Source: Geomonas subterranea (GTDB lineage Bacteria > Desulfobacterota > Desulfuromonadia > Geobacterales > Geobacteraceae). From it: a stretch of DNA of 64,000 nucleotides. The translations under genes were made by a program, and so were the position numbers. Shown here in pieces: positions 1 through 11,089 of the stretch. The stretch is taken from positions 3,030,501 through 3,094,500 of the forward strand of contig NZ_CP077683.1 of the NCBI RefSeq assembly GCF_019063845.1, read 5' to 3'. Position 1 is the stretch's first letter. Every line of letters begins with the position of its first letter. The notes under the pieces are model-generated. The model saw only the letters and a list, made by a program, of their open reading frames with translations. It ran no database searches and was not told the DNA's origin.

Positions 1-952
1 CCGCGCCGCGGCGGCGTGTAGAGGGAGCCGTCCGGGGCGATGAGCTCTATCCCGCTTCCCGCTTTGACCTCCCCGATGACGGATACCGCAAGGTCTACCT
101 GCGCGCAGAGCGCCGCCACCTCGGCCTCCTTGCCGGCAGGTATGCAGAAAAGGAGTTCGTAGTCCTCACCGCCGGAGAGCGCCAGCGCAAAGGGGTCCCC
201 GCCGCACTCGGCGCGGTAGGCGTCCGACAGCGGCAGCCGGGCCAGTTCCAGGCGCGCCCCCACTCCCGACATCTCGCAGATGTGCCCGAGATCCTGCAGC
301 ACACCGTCGCTCACGTCGATCATGGCCGTAACCACACCCGCCTCGGCCAGGCCCACCCCCGCCTCCACCCTCGGGGTCGGGTCCAACTGCCGCTCCACCA
401 GGAAACCTTCCCGCGCCCCGGCAAAGAGCTGCTTCAGCCCTGCCGCCGCATCCCCGACCGTCCCGGTCACGCAGATGAGATCCCCGGGGTTCGCGCCGCT
501 TCTCTTCAGCACCAGCTCCGGGCGCTGCTCCCCCAGCGCGGTCACCGAGATGGCGATTCCGGCCCTGGAGGCGCAGGTATCCCCCCCGACGAGGGTCGCG
601 CCGAAACGCTGCGCCTGCTCCAGCATCCCGGCCATGAAGCCGTCCATGAACTCGAGCGGGACATCCTTGGGGAGCGCCACGCCGAGCAGGAAGTGGCGTG
701 GCCGCGCACCCATGGCGGCGACATCGGAGAGGTTGACGGAAAGGGATTTTCTGCCCAGGGTGTGCGGGTCGCAGAAGGAGAGGTCGAAGTGGACCCCCTC
801 CAGCAGCATGTCGGAGGTGATCAGGGTGACCTCTCCGGGGGTGGGAGACAGCGCCGCCGCGTCATCCCCGATGCCGAGAAGCACCGAGGGGGACGCGGCG
901 ACGTTTGCCTTGATCCTGTCTATCAGGCCGAATTCGCCCAGTTCGGCTAGTC

Positions 953-956
<4 letters not shown>
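1..956 (-). CDS. thiL: Thiamine-monophosphate kinase ThiL (3' end cut by window edge)
   Basis: ThiL phosphorylates thiamine monophosphate to thiamine diphosphate with ATP in the cytoplasm. The minus-strand reading contains the family signatures in order: GIGDDAAAL near residues 28-36, SDMLLEGVHFD, KSLSVNLSDVAAMGARP and GGDT, followed by GGEDYELLF in the C-terminal half. About 318 codons are visible, close to the usual family length, so only a short C-terminal piece is missing. I place the start at a TTG (956-954) whose bases overlap the TGA of lon (TTGA), which fits translational coupling. There is no in-frame ATG near this end. ThiL is very likely; the rare start codon is inference. Confidence 0.9.
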
Positions 957-3391
<2,435 letters not shown>

Positions 3392-3401
3392 GTACCTCTC
3401 C

Positions 3402-3842
3402 TTACTGAATCGGGATCTCGCGGATGTGCGGCGTCTCCCCCTTGCACCAGGGGAACTCCACCGTGAGCAGGCCGCGCCGGTAGCGCGCCTGCACCCCCTC
3501 CAAATCGACGCCGGGGGGGACCTCGATGGCCCTGCAAAAGCGGCCGGTGCCGCGCTCGAGGCAGGTGTAGGTCGCACCCGGGTCCGCTTCGTCCCGCGCC
3601 GTCCCCTCCACCACCAGGGTGGAGCAGCACAGGCTCAGGGTGATGTCGCCGCGTTCGCAGCCGGGAAGTTCCACCTCGACTACGAAGGAGCGGTCGGTTT
3701 CATAGATGTCGACCAGCGGGGACTGTTCCTTGTCGGTGAAGCCTTCCCGCCCCTCCAGCGTGGAGAGAAATCGGAAGATCTCGTCCATCTGCTGGCGGAA
3801 CAGGTTCAGCCATTCCAAAGGTTCCTTGGGAATTACCGCCAT
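3402..3842 (-). CDS. Hsp20 family small heat shock protein
   Basis: This 146-residue protein is a small ATP-independent chaperone that would hold unfolded proteins in the cytoplasm. The alpha-crystallin domain spans about residues 43-140: VDIYETDRSFVVEVELPG begins it and YRRGLLTVEFP carries the conserved G-x-L motif near its end. The N-terminus (WLNLFRQQMDEIFRF) is a short amphipathic arm. Two adjacent cysteines (LCC) and several others make it more Cys-rich than usual. It is the first gene of the hsp20-lon-thiL run. A promoter-like sequence and, unexpectedly, a terminator-like hairpin lie upstream (separate entries). Confidence 0.92.
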   Translation of the reverse strand: MAVIPKEPLEWLNLFRQQMDEIFRFLSTLEGREGFTDKEQSPLVDIYETDRSFVVEVELPGCERGDITLSLCCSTLVVEGTARDEADPGATYTCLERGTGRFCRAIEVPPGVDLEGVQARYRRGLLTVEFPWCKGETPHIREIPIQ

Positions 3843-3870
3843 CGCGCCCCTCTGTTACCCGCCTTTTAAT

Positions 3871-3893
3871 GAAAAACCGGCCCCGTGGCCGGT
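3871..3893 (-). terminator. Terminator-like hairpin in the hsp20 leader
   Basis: On the minus strand ACCGGCC-N4-GGCCGGT is followed directly by a T tract (TTTTTC). It lies between the best promoter candidate (3901-3928) and the hsp20 start codon, so it would act in the 5' leader as an attenuator unless transcription starts after it. Confidence 0.5.
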
Positions 3894-3900
3894 GCAGATG

Positions 3901-3928
3901 ATTTAACCATCTTTATCATGAAAGTCAA
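3901..3928 (-). promoter_or_regulatory. Sigma-70-like promoter for hsp20-lon-thiL
   Basis: On the minus strand TTGACT and TTAAAT are separated by 16 bp. The -35 box is preceded by C (CTTGACT), as in heat-shock promoters, but no CCCCAT-type -10 is present, so sigma-70 is more likely. Confidence 0.4.
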
Positions 3929-4018
3929 GGTAATCCGCCCTAACCTTCCAGAGCCCCCCGCCCGGCGCGGCTTTACGGGCTCAAAGGCCCGGGATCGTTA
4001 ATGATTATGGTTTTGGAA

Positions 4019-4047
4019 TTGAATTTATTAGCGCCGGTGTGTATAAT
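4019..4047 (+). promoter_or_regulatory. Sigma-70 promoter for the TPR gene
   Basis: TTGAAT and a consensus TATAAT are separated by exactly 17 bp, about 97 bp before the TPR protein start. With the divergent hsp20 promoter it accounts for most of the 302-bp gap between the two genes; nothing else is seen there. Confidence 0.7.
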
Positions 4048-4144
4048 CCGCCAACCTCACCGGGCCGGTTGGTCCGGTGGAGCCCACGGCACGCCGCTGC
4101 GCGCCCCCCCACCACACGTTCTCGCGTAATTAAAAGGGCCCTAC

Positions 4145-6073
4145 ATGAAAAGATACGCAGCACTGTCCTCGCTTCTGGCGGTGACCCTGTTCAGCACCGG
4201 CTTCAGTTGGCCGTTTCCCGCGACCAACAGCTGCCTCGAAGCGAAGAAGACCATCCTGGAACTGACACCGCAGACGAGCGAGCAAAAGAGAAAGGATGCC
4301 GAAAAGCGCGTGGCGGAACTCTGCCCCACCGGCGCCCCGGGCCGTTACCTGAAGGCGCTCGCCTTCGAGCGCAGCGGCAACATCGACGCCGCCATCCAGG
4401 AGTACCGGGAAACCCTGGCGCTCGATCCCGATTTCTACCCGGCCAGCGGCAACCTGGGCCTTTTGCACCTGCAGAAAGGGGCCAGCGAGGAGGCCGCGGT
4501 CGAGCTCTCCCAGGGGCTCAAGACCGGCGACCCACGCTACCACGGCGGCCTCGCCCGGATCCTGGCCCAGAAGGAACTGCACCAGCTCGCCATCTTCCAC
4601 TTCACCGAGGCGCTCGCCGCCCTTCCCGAGGATGCCTCCCTGCACACCGACCTGGCCGCCTCCTACGACGCGGTGGGGCAGAAGCAGAAGGCCGAGGACG
4701 AATATAGAAAGGCGCTCGCCATTCAGCCGGGGAACGCCCGGGCACGCCTGGGGCTTGGCGCCCTGCTCCTCGCCCGCGGCGAGACCGACAAGGCGGTCAC
4801 CGAGCTTAAGCAGGCGGCGATCGCCGAACCCGCCAACAAGGAGGTGCACCGCCTGCTCGCGGAGGGGTACGTCCGCAAGGGGGACCAGAAGAGCGCCGAG
4901 TACGAGCGGGTGCTGGCCGGGATCGGCGCCAAGGCGAAGGATACGCCCAAGGTCGACCACATGGCCCTCGCCGACCAGTACAACAAGGCCAAGGATTTGG
5001 AGATGGCCATCAGCGAGTACCGGCTGAGGATCGCGGAGGAGCCGACTGACGCGGTGGCGCAGCAGCGCCTGGGAGACTGCCTGCTGGCGTTGGGACGCGA
5101 AGACGAGGCGATGTCCTACTACCGCGACGCCATCAGGAACAAGGGTGAGAACCCGCAGCTGCACCTGAACCTGGCCGGCATCTACGAGCGCAAGGCGCTT
5201 CTCGACGAGGCGGTGGTGGAATACCGTCAGGTGCTCGCCAGCACGCCGGACAACCTGCAGGCGCGCCAGCGCCTGGCCGAGATCTACACGCTCAGGGGAA
5301 GCTTCCCGCAGGCACTGGAGCAGTACCAGGCGCTGATCAAGGCAACCCCCGCCGACGCTCCGACCCAGTTGAAGCTGGCGCGCGCCTTCGTCAACACCAA
5401 GGACCTCGACTCCGCCATCAGCGCCTACCAGGCCGCCATCAAGCTGGACGGCGATTCGCTGGAGGCCCACCGCGAGCTCGCCAACCTGCTGCGCAAGCGC
5501 AACGAGATGGATCAGGCCGCCAACGAGTACCAGGAAGTGCTGCGCCTTAAGAAGGACGACCAGGAGGCCCGCACCGCCCTCACCGCCATCTACGTCAAGA
5601 ACAAGAACTACGACTCCCTGGCGAAGCTCCTCAAGGAGGGGGTGGAACTCTCCCCCAACGATGCCAACGCGCACTACAAGCTGGGGCTGGTCTACGAGTT
5701 CCAGAAGAACTACACCGCCGCCACCGACGAGTACAAGGAAGCGGTGAAACTGAAGCCCGACCATGCCAAGGCCCTGAACGCCATGGGGCGCGTGCAGATG
5801 AAGGACGGCCACATCGCCGAGGCCAAGGAGTCTCTCGAGGCTGCGAGGAAGGCGGACCCGGAACTGGAAGAGGCGCAGGTCCTTTTAAGCAACATCAAGG
5901 ACGAGTTCAACCCCGAGCCGAGAAGCTTCCGCAAGCACAAGGGGTCGGGCGGGAGCAAGTCCAAGAAGGGTAAGAAAGGGAAGAAGTCCAAGGAGAAGGA
6001 GGAGAAGTCGTCCAAGAAATCCTCCTCGAAAAAGAAGAAGTCCTCCTCGAAGAAGAAGCACAAGGAAGATTAG
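4145..6073 (+). CDS. Exported tetratricopeptide-repeat protein with Lys/Ser tail
   Basis: This 642-residue protein has an N-terminal signal sequence (MKRYAALSSLLAVTLFSTGFSW) and then an almost continuous superhelix of TPR motifs from about residue 55 to 585. Examples are AIQEYRETLALDPDF, AEDEYRKALAIQPGNA and ATDEYKEAVKLKPDHA. TPR arrays mediate protein-protein contacts, so an envelope assembly or scaffold role is likely, but no partner is indicated. The last 50 or so residues are low-complexity Lys/Ser/Glu (KKGKKSKEKEEKSSKK and similar), an unusual basic tail for an exported protein. The ATG at 4145 is followed by a good signal peptide, though its ribosome site (AAAAGGG) is modest. It is monocistronic between a strong promoter and a terminator. 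Confidence 0.85.
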   Translation: MKRYAALSSLLAVTLFSTGFSWPFPATNSCLEAKKTILELTPQTSEQKRKDAEKRVAELCPTGAPGRYLKALAFERSGNIDAAIQEYRETLALDPDFYPASGNLGLLHLQKGASEEAAVELSQGLKTGDPRYHGGLARILAQKELHQLAIFHFTEALAALPEDASLHTDLAASYDAVGQKQKAEDEYRKALAIQPGNARARLGLGALLLARGETDKAVTELKQAAIAEPANKEVHRLLAEGYVRKGDQKSAEYERVLAGIGAKAKDTPKVDHMALADQYNKAKDLEMAISEYRLRIAEEPTDAVAQQRLGDCLLALGREDEAMSYYRDAIRNKGENPQLHLNLAGIYERKALLDEAVVEYRQVLASTPDNLQARQRLAEIYTLRGSFPQALEQYQALIKATPADAPTQLKLARAFVNTKDLDSAISAYQAAIKLDGDSLEAHRELANLLRKRNEMDQAANEYQEVLRLKKDDQEARTALTAIYVKNKNYDSLAKLLKEGVELSPNDANAHYKLGLVYEFQKNYTAATDEYKEAVKLKPDHAKALNAMGRVQMKDGHIAEAKESLEAARKADPELEEAQVLLSNIKDEFNPEPRSFRKHKGSGGSKSKKGKKGKKSKEKEEKSSKKSSSKKKKSSSKKKHKED

Positions 6074-6103
6074 CCGCTGCCGAAGAGACAGCGAAGCGAT
6101 TGG

Positions 6104-6135
6104 AAAAAGGCAGCCCCGGCGGGGCTGCCTTTTTG
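6104..6135 (+). terminator. Intrinsic terminator after the TPR gene
   Basis: AAAAAGGCAGCCCC-GGC-GGGGCTGCC followed by TTTTT, 30 bp after the TPR stop codon. Confidence 0.9.
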
Positions 6136-6148
6136 CGTTCAGGGACCT

Positions 6149-6250
6149 TTGCCCCCTCCCTTGACGGGAGGGGGACGGGGGGTGGGTGAAGCCGCCACCT
6201 CCGGCAATGCGGCCCCCCTCTTCCCCCCCCCTCCCGCAAGGGGAAGGTTC
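6149..6250. repeat. GC-rich intergenic palindromic repeat
   Basis: The segment contains CCCTCCCttgacGGGAGGG followed by G-rich and then C-rich runs with further pairing potential. Similar G/C-run palindromes occur near 32.84, 36.43-36.55 and 48.35 kb, which suggests a dispersed intergenic element. No reading frame is supported here. Confidence 0.4.
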
Positions 6251-6300
6251 CCCCCGCACCTTTTCCCGGTATTCATCACTGTGCGCAGGGAAAAACGAAA

Positions 6301-6329
6301 AAAGGCCGGGGAATATCCCCGGCCTTTTT
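6301..6329. terminator. Bidirectional intrinsic terminator
   Basis: AAAGGCCGGGGA-ATA-TCCCCGGCC followed by TTTTT, with an A-run on the other side. It lies between the convergent TPR and RlpA-like genes and can serve both. Confidence 0.85.
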
Positions 6330-6360
6330 CTCTGTTCGCCCAGATTGTATTTTGATGTTT

Positions 6361-6825
6361 CTAGGATTCGTCCTCGGTCAGCGGAATGATGGCCACTTTG
6401 GCCTTTCCTTCCCCGAGGAAACCCAGTTTCCTTGCCGCGGCCCGTGACAGGTCGATGAAGGGGAACCCCTTCTTGCGGCAACGGTCGTTGACGACAACCG
6501 TGACTTCCTTATCGTTGGCGAGATTCCGGACCAGAACCTTGGTCCCCAGCGGAAGACTCTGGTGGGCGGCGGTCATCTTTTCCGGATGGTACCGCTCTCC
6601 CGAGGTGGTCGCTCTTCCGTGGAACTTCTTGGCATAGTAGGAGGCTATGCCGACCAGTTTTTTCACCACCGATTTGTCTTGCGTTTCTGCCTTTTCTACT
6701 GCCTTTTCTACTACCGGTTTTGCTACTTGTTCTGCAGCCAGCAGGGGAAGCGTGTGGATCGGGAGGAGCATCAGGGCCAGGGCGACTATGCGCACCAGCC
6801 TGCGGCTCCGCTCGGATGATGCCAT
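6361..6825 (-). CDS. RlpA-like septal/cell-wall double-psi beta-barrel protein
   Basis: This 154-residue protein has an N-terminal signal or anchor segment (residues 10-31), an Ala/Lys/Glu linker, and a C-terminal double-psi beta-barrel (GIASYYAKKFHGRATTSGE to IDLSRAAARKLG). The barrel includes the VNDR motif that carries the catalytic Asp in RlpA lytic transglycosylases. RlpA proteins act on denuded peptidoglycan at the septum; here there is no SPOR domain, so septal targeting is not assured. The usual NDRGPF is replaced by NDRCRKKGFPF. The ATG at 6825 follows AAAGGAGG at good spacing, better than the in-frame start 27 bp upstream. Family assignment is confident; enzymatic activity is inference. 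Confidence 0.82.
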   Translation of the reverse strand: MASSERSRRLVRIVALALMLLPIHTLPLLAAEQVAKPVVEKAVEKAETQDKSVVKKLVGIASYYAKKFHGRATTSGERYHPEKMTAAHQSLPLGTKVLVRNLANDKEVTVVVNDRCRKKGFPFIDLSRAAARKLGFLGEGKAKVAIIPLTEDES

Positions 6826-6904
6826 GCGCACCTCCTTTGTTGGGCGAGGCACTCTTATAGCATGCCCTAACCCTCAAGTCAACTTCCAATGAGCCAGCGC
6901 GGGG

Positions 6905-9130
6905 CTAAACCTTTAATGTTACGACGCTTTGCGAGCCGGACGGCTGACCCTGCGCCGGCACGTCCTTGAGGGGCTGCGCCCCCCGCTCGCGGCGCCCGAT
7001 CGTGGTCGTGTCGTTAATGATGACCACCTCGCGCGCAGAGCCGTCGATCTCCGCCGGGAAGGCATGCCGCTTGGCGACGAACCATTTGCCGGTCGGTTTG
7101 TGCAGCAGTTCGGTCCCCGGGGACTCCAGGTGCTCCTTGAGGCCGTGTTCCTCCAGGAAGGCGAGACAATCCCTGCCGACGATGTCCCGGTGCGCCATGC
7201 CGGTGAAGGTTTCCACGGCGCGGTTGAAGCGGCGGATCTTGCCGAACTGGTCCGCCAGGATGAACAGGTCCGAGATGCAGTCCATGATCTCTTCCCATTC
7301 GCGCCGGATCCCCTCCATCTGGTGGAAGACGTTCTTCAGCTCCTCGTGCTTCATGTAGAGGCGGGCGTCGCTCTCCAGGAGCTCCCGCTCCATCTGGCGC
7401 TGGTCGGTGACGTCGCGGGAGATGGCGATCAGGCAGGCCTCCCCCTGGTACTCGATCACGTCCGCGGACCACAACAGCTCGCGGATCTCGCCCGACTTCA
7501 CCCTGAAGCGCACGTCCAGGTTGCGCACGTGCCCGTGCTCGTTCAACAGCTTGAGCATCACCATGCGCGCATCGGAGTCGGCCCAGAGCATGAGCTCGGT
7601 GGAGGTCCTGCCGATCACCTCCTCCCGGCTGTACCCGGTGATCTCCTGGAAGGCCTCGTTGACGTCGATGTAGGTGCCGTCCTCGGCACGGGTGATCACG
7701 ATGGAGTCCGGGGAGGCGTGGAAGGCCTTGGAGAACTTCTCCTCGGAGTTGCGCAGGGCCTGCTCGGCCTCGATGCGCCAGGTGATGTCCTGGGCGGTCC
7801 CCACCATGTGCAGCGGCCTCCCCAGCGCATCGTAGGTGACCTCGGCACGGGCGGAGAGGGTGCGCGTCGAGCCGTTCGCCAGCACGATCCGGTAGTCCTT
7901 GTGGTACGCCCTGCGGTTGTAGATGGCGTCGTTCACGGCGCGGATCACCTGCGCCCGGTCCTCGGGGTGCACCGCCTGCAGCACCAGCTCGTGGGTGGGC
8001 ACGAAGGTGGCGGGGTCGACATCGTAGATGCGGTACATCTCGTCGGACCAGGTGAGCGTGTCGCTGCCGAGGTCCCAGTCCCAGTTCCCCAGGCGGGCGA
8101 TGCGCTGCGCCACGGCCAGGGTGGCCCGGCTTTCCCTGAGCGCTTCCTCGACCTCCTTGTGGGCGCTGATGTCCACCAGGGAGAGCACCGACTGCTCCGT
8201 CCCCTCGATGACCGACCAGTTGCCGGCCATGGTCCGGACGCCGTCCTTGCCGCAGAACCGGACCTCGAAGCTGCGACGCGGGACGCCGGGAAGAACGCCC
8301 TCTTCCTGGGCGGATATGCCGTCGCTGTCGCAACGGCCGACGAACTCGGTCCAAACCCGTTTCCCCTCGAGCTCGGCCCGGGAAAGCCCCGTGACCGCCT
8401 CGAAGCCGCGGTTCACCATCTGCAGGGTGCCGTCGGGAAGGATGATGGCCATGGCGGTCCCGGTGTCCTCGAAGATGGCACGGTACCTCGCCTCGGATTC
8501 TTCCAGCCGCTCCTGCGCGGTGCGGCGCACGGTGATGTCCCGCGCCACGAAGAGCACCCTCCGCCCCCCCTGTTCCAGCTCCCCGATGGGGTGGACCGAG
8601 ATGTCCTCGTAACGGTTCCTCCCATCCTCCGCCCGATAGCAGATCTCGCAGTTAAGCGGGGTCCCGTTGCAGGCGCACTCCGAGATGAGGCTCATGATCT
8701 GGTCGGCGAGCCCCTGCCGGGCCACCAGGTCGGCCAGACTGGCCCCCAGCGCTTCCTCTTCGGTCAGCGCGAAGTTGGCGAGAAAGACGCCGTTGCAGTT
8801 GGCGATGGTGTAGTCGTCGGTCCGGACCACGCAGATGGCGTCACGGGAGGAATCGAGGAAGATCTGGGAGAGGTCGTCGGAATGGCGCAGCGCCGTCTCC
8901 ACCTTGCGGCCGCGCTCGCAGACGATGGAAAGGGAGGCGAAGAAGATGCCGAGCAGGGCGGCGTAGAAGGTCCGCATCCCGATCTCGTAGAGATTGGGAT
9001 CGTGGATCTGCTCCCAGAGCGGCTCCCGCCTCATGAGGGTGGCGTCGAGCAGCGCGTCCCCCAGCCAGAAAATGGCTACGAACGCGAGGGCCACCCCTAT
9101 ATGCCGCTTCCAGTTCAACGGCTTGGTCAT
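6905..9130 (-). CDS. Membrane-anchored multi-PAS protein without a recognisable output domain
   Basis: The 741-residue protein has two N-terminal membrane segments (about 10-28 and 50-70) joined by a short periplasmic loop. Five cytoplasmic PAS-like modules follow, each opening with a sensor-type helix: DLSQIFLDSSRDAICVV, YRAIFEDTGTAMAIIL, RIARLGNWDWDLGSDTL, FSKAFHASPDSIVITR and REWEEIMDCISDLFILAD. The protein then ends after about 30 low-complexity residues. I see no histidine-kinase, GGDEF, EAL, HD-GYP, methyl-accepting or HTH segment. PAS proteins usually relay redox, ligand or light signals to an attached effector, so this one should act through a partner. The ATG at 9130 has GGAGG seven bases upstream. 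No neighbouring kinase or regulator gene is present. Confidence 0.85.
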   Translation of the reverse strand: MTKPLNWKRHIGVALAFVAIFWLGDALLDATLMRREPLWEQIHDPNLYEIGMRTFYAALLGIFFASLSIVCERGRKVETALRHSDDLSQIFLDSSRDAICVVRTDDYTIANCNGVFLANFALTEEEALGASLADLVARQGLADQIMSLISECACNGTPLNCEICYRAEDGRNRYEDISVHPIGELEQGGRRVLFVARDITVRRTAQERLEESEARYRAIFEDTGTAMAIILPDGTLQMVNRGFEAVTGLSRAELEGKRVWTEFVGRCDSDGISAQEEGVLPGVPRRSFEVRFCGKDGVRTMAGNWSVIEGTEQSVLSLVDISAHKEVEEALRESRATLAVAQRIARLGNWDWDLGSDTLTWSDEMYRIYDVDPATFVPTHELVLQAVHPEDRAQVIRAVNDAIYNRRAYHKDYRIVLANGSTRTLSARAEVTYDALGRPLHMVGTAQDITWRIEAEQALRNSEEKFSKAFHASPDSIVITRAEDGTYIDVNEAFQEITGYSREEVIGRTSTELMLWADSDARMVMLKLLNEHGHVRNLDVRFRVKSGEIRELLWSADVIEYQGEACLIAISRDVTDQRQMERELLESDARLYMKHEELKNVFHQMEGIRREWEEIMDCISDLFILADQFGKIRRFNRAVETFTGMAHRDIVGRDCLAFLEEHGLKEHLESPGTELLHKPTGKWFVAKRHAFPAEIDGSAREVVIINDTTTIGRRERGAQPLKDVPAQGQPSGSQSVVTLKV

Positions 9131-9204
9131 CAAGGATCCTCCACGGTGCGAAAAACAGCTTCTGCACCTTTCGGCGCGAAAGAAGATAACTTGAGTTTTC
9201 CTGT

Positions 9205-10074
9205 TCAGGAAATGAGCAGCGGTTCCTGCCAGGGGGGGATGATCCCCGCCGCCGCCGCGCGCCCGAGCAACAGGCGCACCGCGGCCTCCCCGCCGCTACC
9301 CAGTTCGCGGGAGAAATCGTTCACGTAGAGGCCGATGTGGGCGTCGCACACCTCGTCGCTCATCTCCTGGGAATGGGCGCGGATGTAGGGGCGGGCCTCG
9401 CCCGGGTGCCCGAAGGCGTAGTCGACGCTCTCCCCGATGCCGCGTTCAAGCCTGAGCAGCGCGTCCCTCCCCAGGGAGCGCTTGGCCGCTATCCCCCCCA
9501 GCGGGATGGGATGGCCCGTCTCCCGCTCCCACCACTCCCCGAGGTCGAGCACCTTGTGCAGGCCGTACCCCTGGTAGGTGAAGCGGGATTCGTGGATGAT
9601 GACCCCCGCCGCCACCGAACCGTCGGCCACCGCGGCCATGATCTCGTGGAAGGGAAGATAGACGAAATCGGTCAGGGCCGGGTTGAAGAGCCTAAGCAGC
9701 AGCGCCGCGGTGGTGTACCGGCCGGGAAGCGCGACACGCTTGCCGGCCAGGGCGCCGGGATCGACATTGCCTCGCGCGACGACCAGCGGTCCGCAGCCGC
9801 GGCCGAGTGCACCTCCGCTTCTCAGGAGAAGGTAGTCCTTGAGGATGTGTCCCAGCAGGTGATAAGAGACCTTGGAGACGTCGAGCACCGATTCGAGCGC
9901 CATACGGTTCAGGGTCTCAACGTCCTCCAGCCGCTCACGGAACCGGAAGCCGCAGTCGACCCGTCCATGAATCAAGGCGTCAAAGATGAAGGTGTCGTTG
10001 GGACAGGGCGAGAACCCGAGGGATAGTATCGGGGACGGTTCCTGGTCCTGTTTGTCTGTCATTACTGCATTCAT
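9205..10074 (-). CDS. mqnD: 1,4-dihydroxy-6-naphthoate synthase MqnD
   Basis: MqnD converts cyclic dehypoxanthine futalosine to 1,4-dihydroxy-6-naphthoate in the futalosine route to menaquinone. The 289-residue sequence has the periplasmic-binding-protein-like fold of the MqnA/MqnD family, with the MqnD-type opening GFSPCPNDTFIFDAL, then VSKVSYHLLG, LPGRYTTAALLL, GVIIHESRFTYQGYGL and GGIAAKRSLG. The HESRF/IHE region marks MqnD rather than MqnA. The start at 10074 has a GGGAG site about 12 bases upstream; an alternative ATG lies at 10062. It is downstream of mqnB on the same strand, separated by 205 bp containing its own promoter candidate. Confidence 0.93.
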   Translation of the reverse strand: MNAVMTDKQDQEPSPILSLGFSPCPNDTFIFDALIHGRVDCGFRFRERLEDVETLNRMALESVLDVSKVSYHLLGHILKDYLLLRSGGALGRGCGPLVVARGNVDPGALAGKRVALPGRYTTAALLLRLFNPALTDFVYLPFHEIMAAVADGSVAAGVIIHESRFTYQGYGLHKVLDLGEWWERETGHPIPLGGIAAKRSLGRDALLRLERGIGESVDYAFGHPGEARPYIRAHSQEMSDEVCDAHIGLYVNDFSRELGSGGEAAVRLLLGRAAAAGIIPPWQEPLLIS

Positions 10075-10159
10075 GTATTGCTCTTGCTCCCGGTTTACTT
10101 AAGTTGCAGCGAAGCGGCCGCCGGCAATAAGCGGCATGACGCAAGTTTTAAGACTCACC

Positions 10160-10188
10160 AATATACTATCAGCCCGCTTATCGCGCAA
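10160..10188 (-). promoter_or_regulatory. Sigma-70-like promoter for mqnD
   Basis: On the minus strand TTGCGC and TATATT are separated by 17 bp, about 85 bp before the mqnD start in the mqnB-mqnD gap. Confidence 0.5.
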
Positions 10189-10279
10189 GAAAAGGTTAAC
10201 GAATCATTCGTAGTACAATTAGAAGCTCTGCAGGGCAGATTCCTTAGACGAACCAGAAAGGGGAAGGGGACGCAGAGAC

Positions 10280-11029
10280 TTATTTACAGCATGGACCGGG
10301 GTGGGGCGCGGCCGCCTGCTCGAGGTAAAGCGCCAGGAAGCGCTGCACCTCGCCCACCGCGCGCTTCAGGTTCCAGCGCGACAGGTCGCGGTCCTCCACC
10401 ATGTTGCTGATGCCGCGCACCTCCAGGGAGGGGATGCCGTACATCAGCGCCACCTGGGCCACGGCGCCCCCCTCCATGTTTTCACAGATCCCGGGGAAGC
10501 GCCGCAGCAGCTCCTCCCCCTGCACCGCAGTCCCGGAGCAGGTGGAAACGGTGAGGAAGGGGCCCATGATGGCGCTGAAGCCGCTGACGGTCGCGCAGTC
10601 GAGGGCGCGACGCGCGACCTCACGGTCCAGGGGGATGCGGTTGAAAAGCCTCTCCCCCCTCCCCTCGTAGACGGGGATGCCGATCAGGTCGAGCCCGCGC
10701 CACCCGGAGGGAGTCTGCACCCCTTCATCGGCGAGACACTCGCTGTCGGCGATGGCGAGGTCCCCCACGGCGAGGCCGGCTCCGGTAAAGGCGCCGCCAC
10801 AGCCGGTGTTGATCATGAGATCCGGGGTGTAGCGCTCGCAAAGGAGGGTGGCGGCGCTCGCCGCGTTCACCTTGCCGATCCCGGTAAGGGCGAGGAGGAT
10901 TTCCGTTCCCCCGATCTCGGCCCGATGCAGCGGCACATGCCCGGCGCCCGGCAGCGCGGAGGCCGAGGTTGCGACCAGCAGTTCGGAGAGTTCCATCCGG
11001 GTCGATGCGGTGACGATGATGCGGCTCAT
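10280..11029 (-). CDS. mqnB: Futalosine hydrolase MqnB
   Basis: MqnB cleaves futalosine to dehypoxanthine futalosine and hypoxanthine, the step that feeds MqnC and MqnD. The 249-residue protein has the nucleoside-phosphorylase/hydrolase (MTAN-like) fold: MSRIIVTASTRMEL at the start, LTGIGKVNAASAATLL, INTGCGGAFTGAGLAVGDLAIA, and the late ENMEGGAVAQVALMYGIP/EVRGISN segment that contacts the ribose. I chose the ATG at 11029 because GGGAG precedes it and the family begins there; an upstream in-frame start would add about 20 unrelated residues. A promoter candidate lies 30-60 bp upstream. The other mqn genes are not in this window. Confidence 0.92.
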   Translation of the reverse strand: MSRIIVTASTRMELSELLVATSASALPGAGHVPLHRAEIGGTEILLALTGIGKVNAASAATLLCERYTPDLMINTGCGGAFTGAGLAVGDLAIADSECLADEGVQTPSGWRGLDLIGIPVYEGRGERLFNRIPLDREVARRALDCATVSGFSAIMGPFLTVSTCSGTAVQGEELLRRFPGICENMEGGAVAQVALMYGIPSLEVRGISNMVEDRDLSRWNLKRAVGEVQRFLALYLEQAAAPHPGPCCK

Positions 11030-11059
11030 ACGCTGCTCCCTGCACGTTTTTGGTGCGCG

Positions 11060-11089
11060 AGTGTAGCACAGCAGAGAAGCCGACTTCAA
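11060..11089 (-). promoter_or_regulatory. Sigma-70-like promoter for mqnB
   Basis: On the minus strand TTGAAG and TACACT are separated by 18 bp, about 30 bp before the mqnB start. Confidence 0.45.

Noticed and set aside
4130-5812. 560-codon minus-strand frame across the TPR gene
   Set aside because: Shadow of TPR codons with Val/Leu/Gly-rich composition and no start signal.
6929-9328. 799-codon open frame on the plus strand opposite the multi-PAS gene
   Set aside because: Antisense shadow; the minus-strand frame has membrane helices, PAS motifs and a ribosome site.
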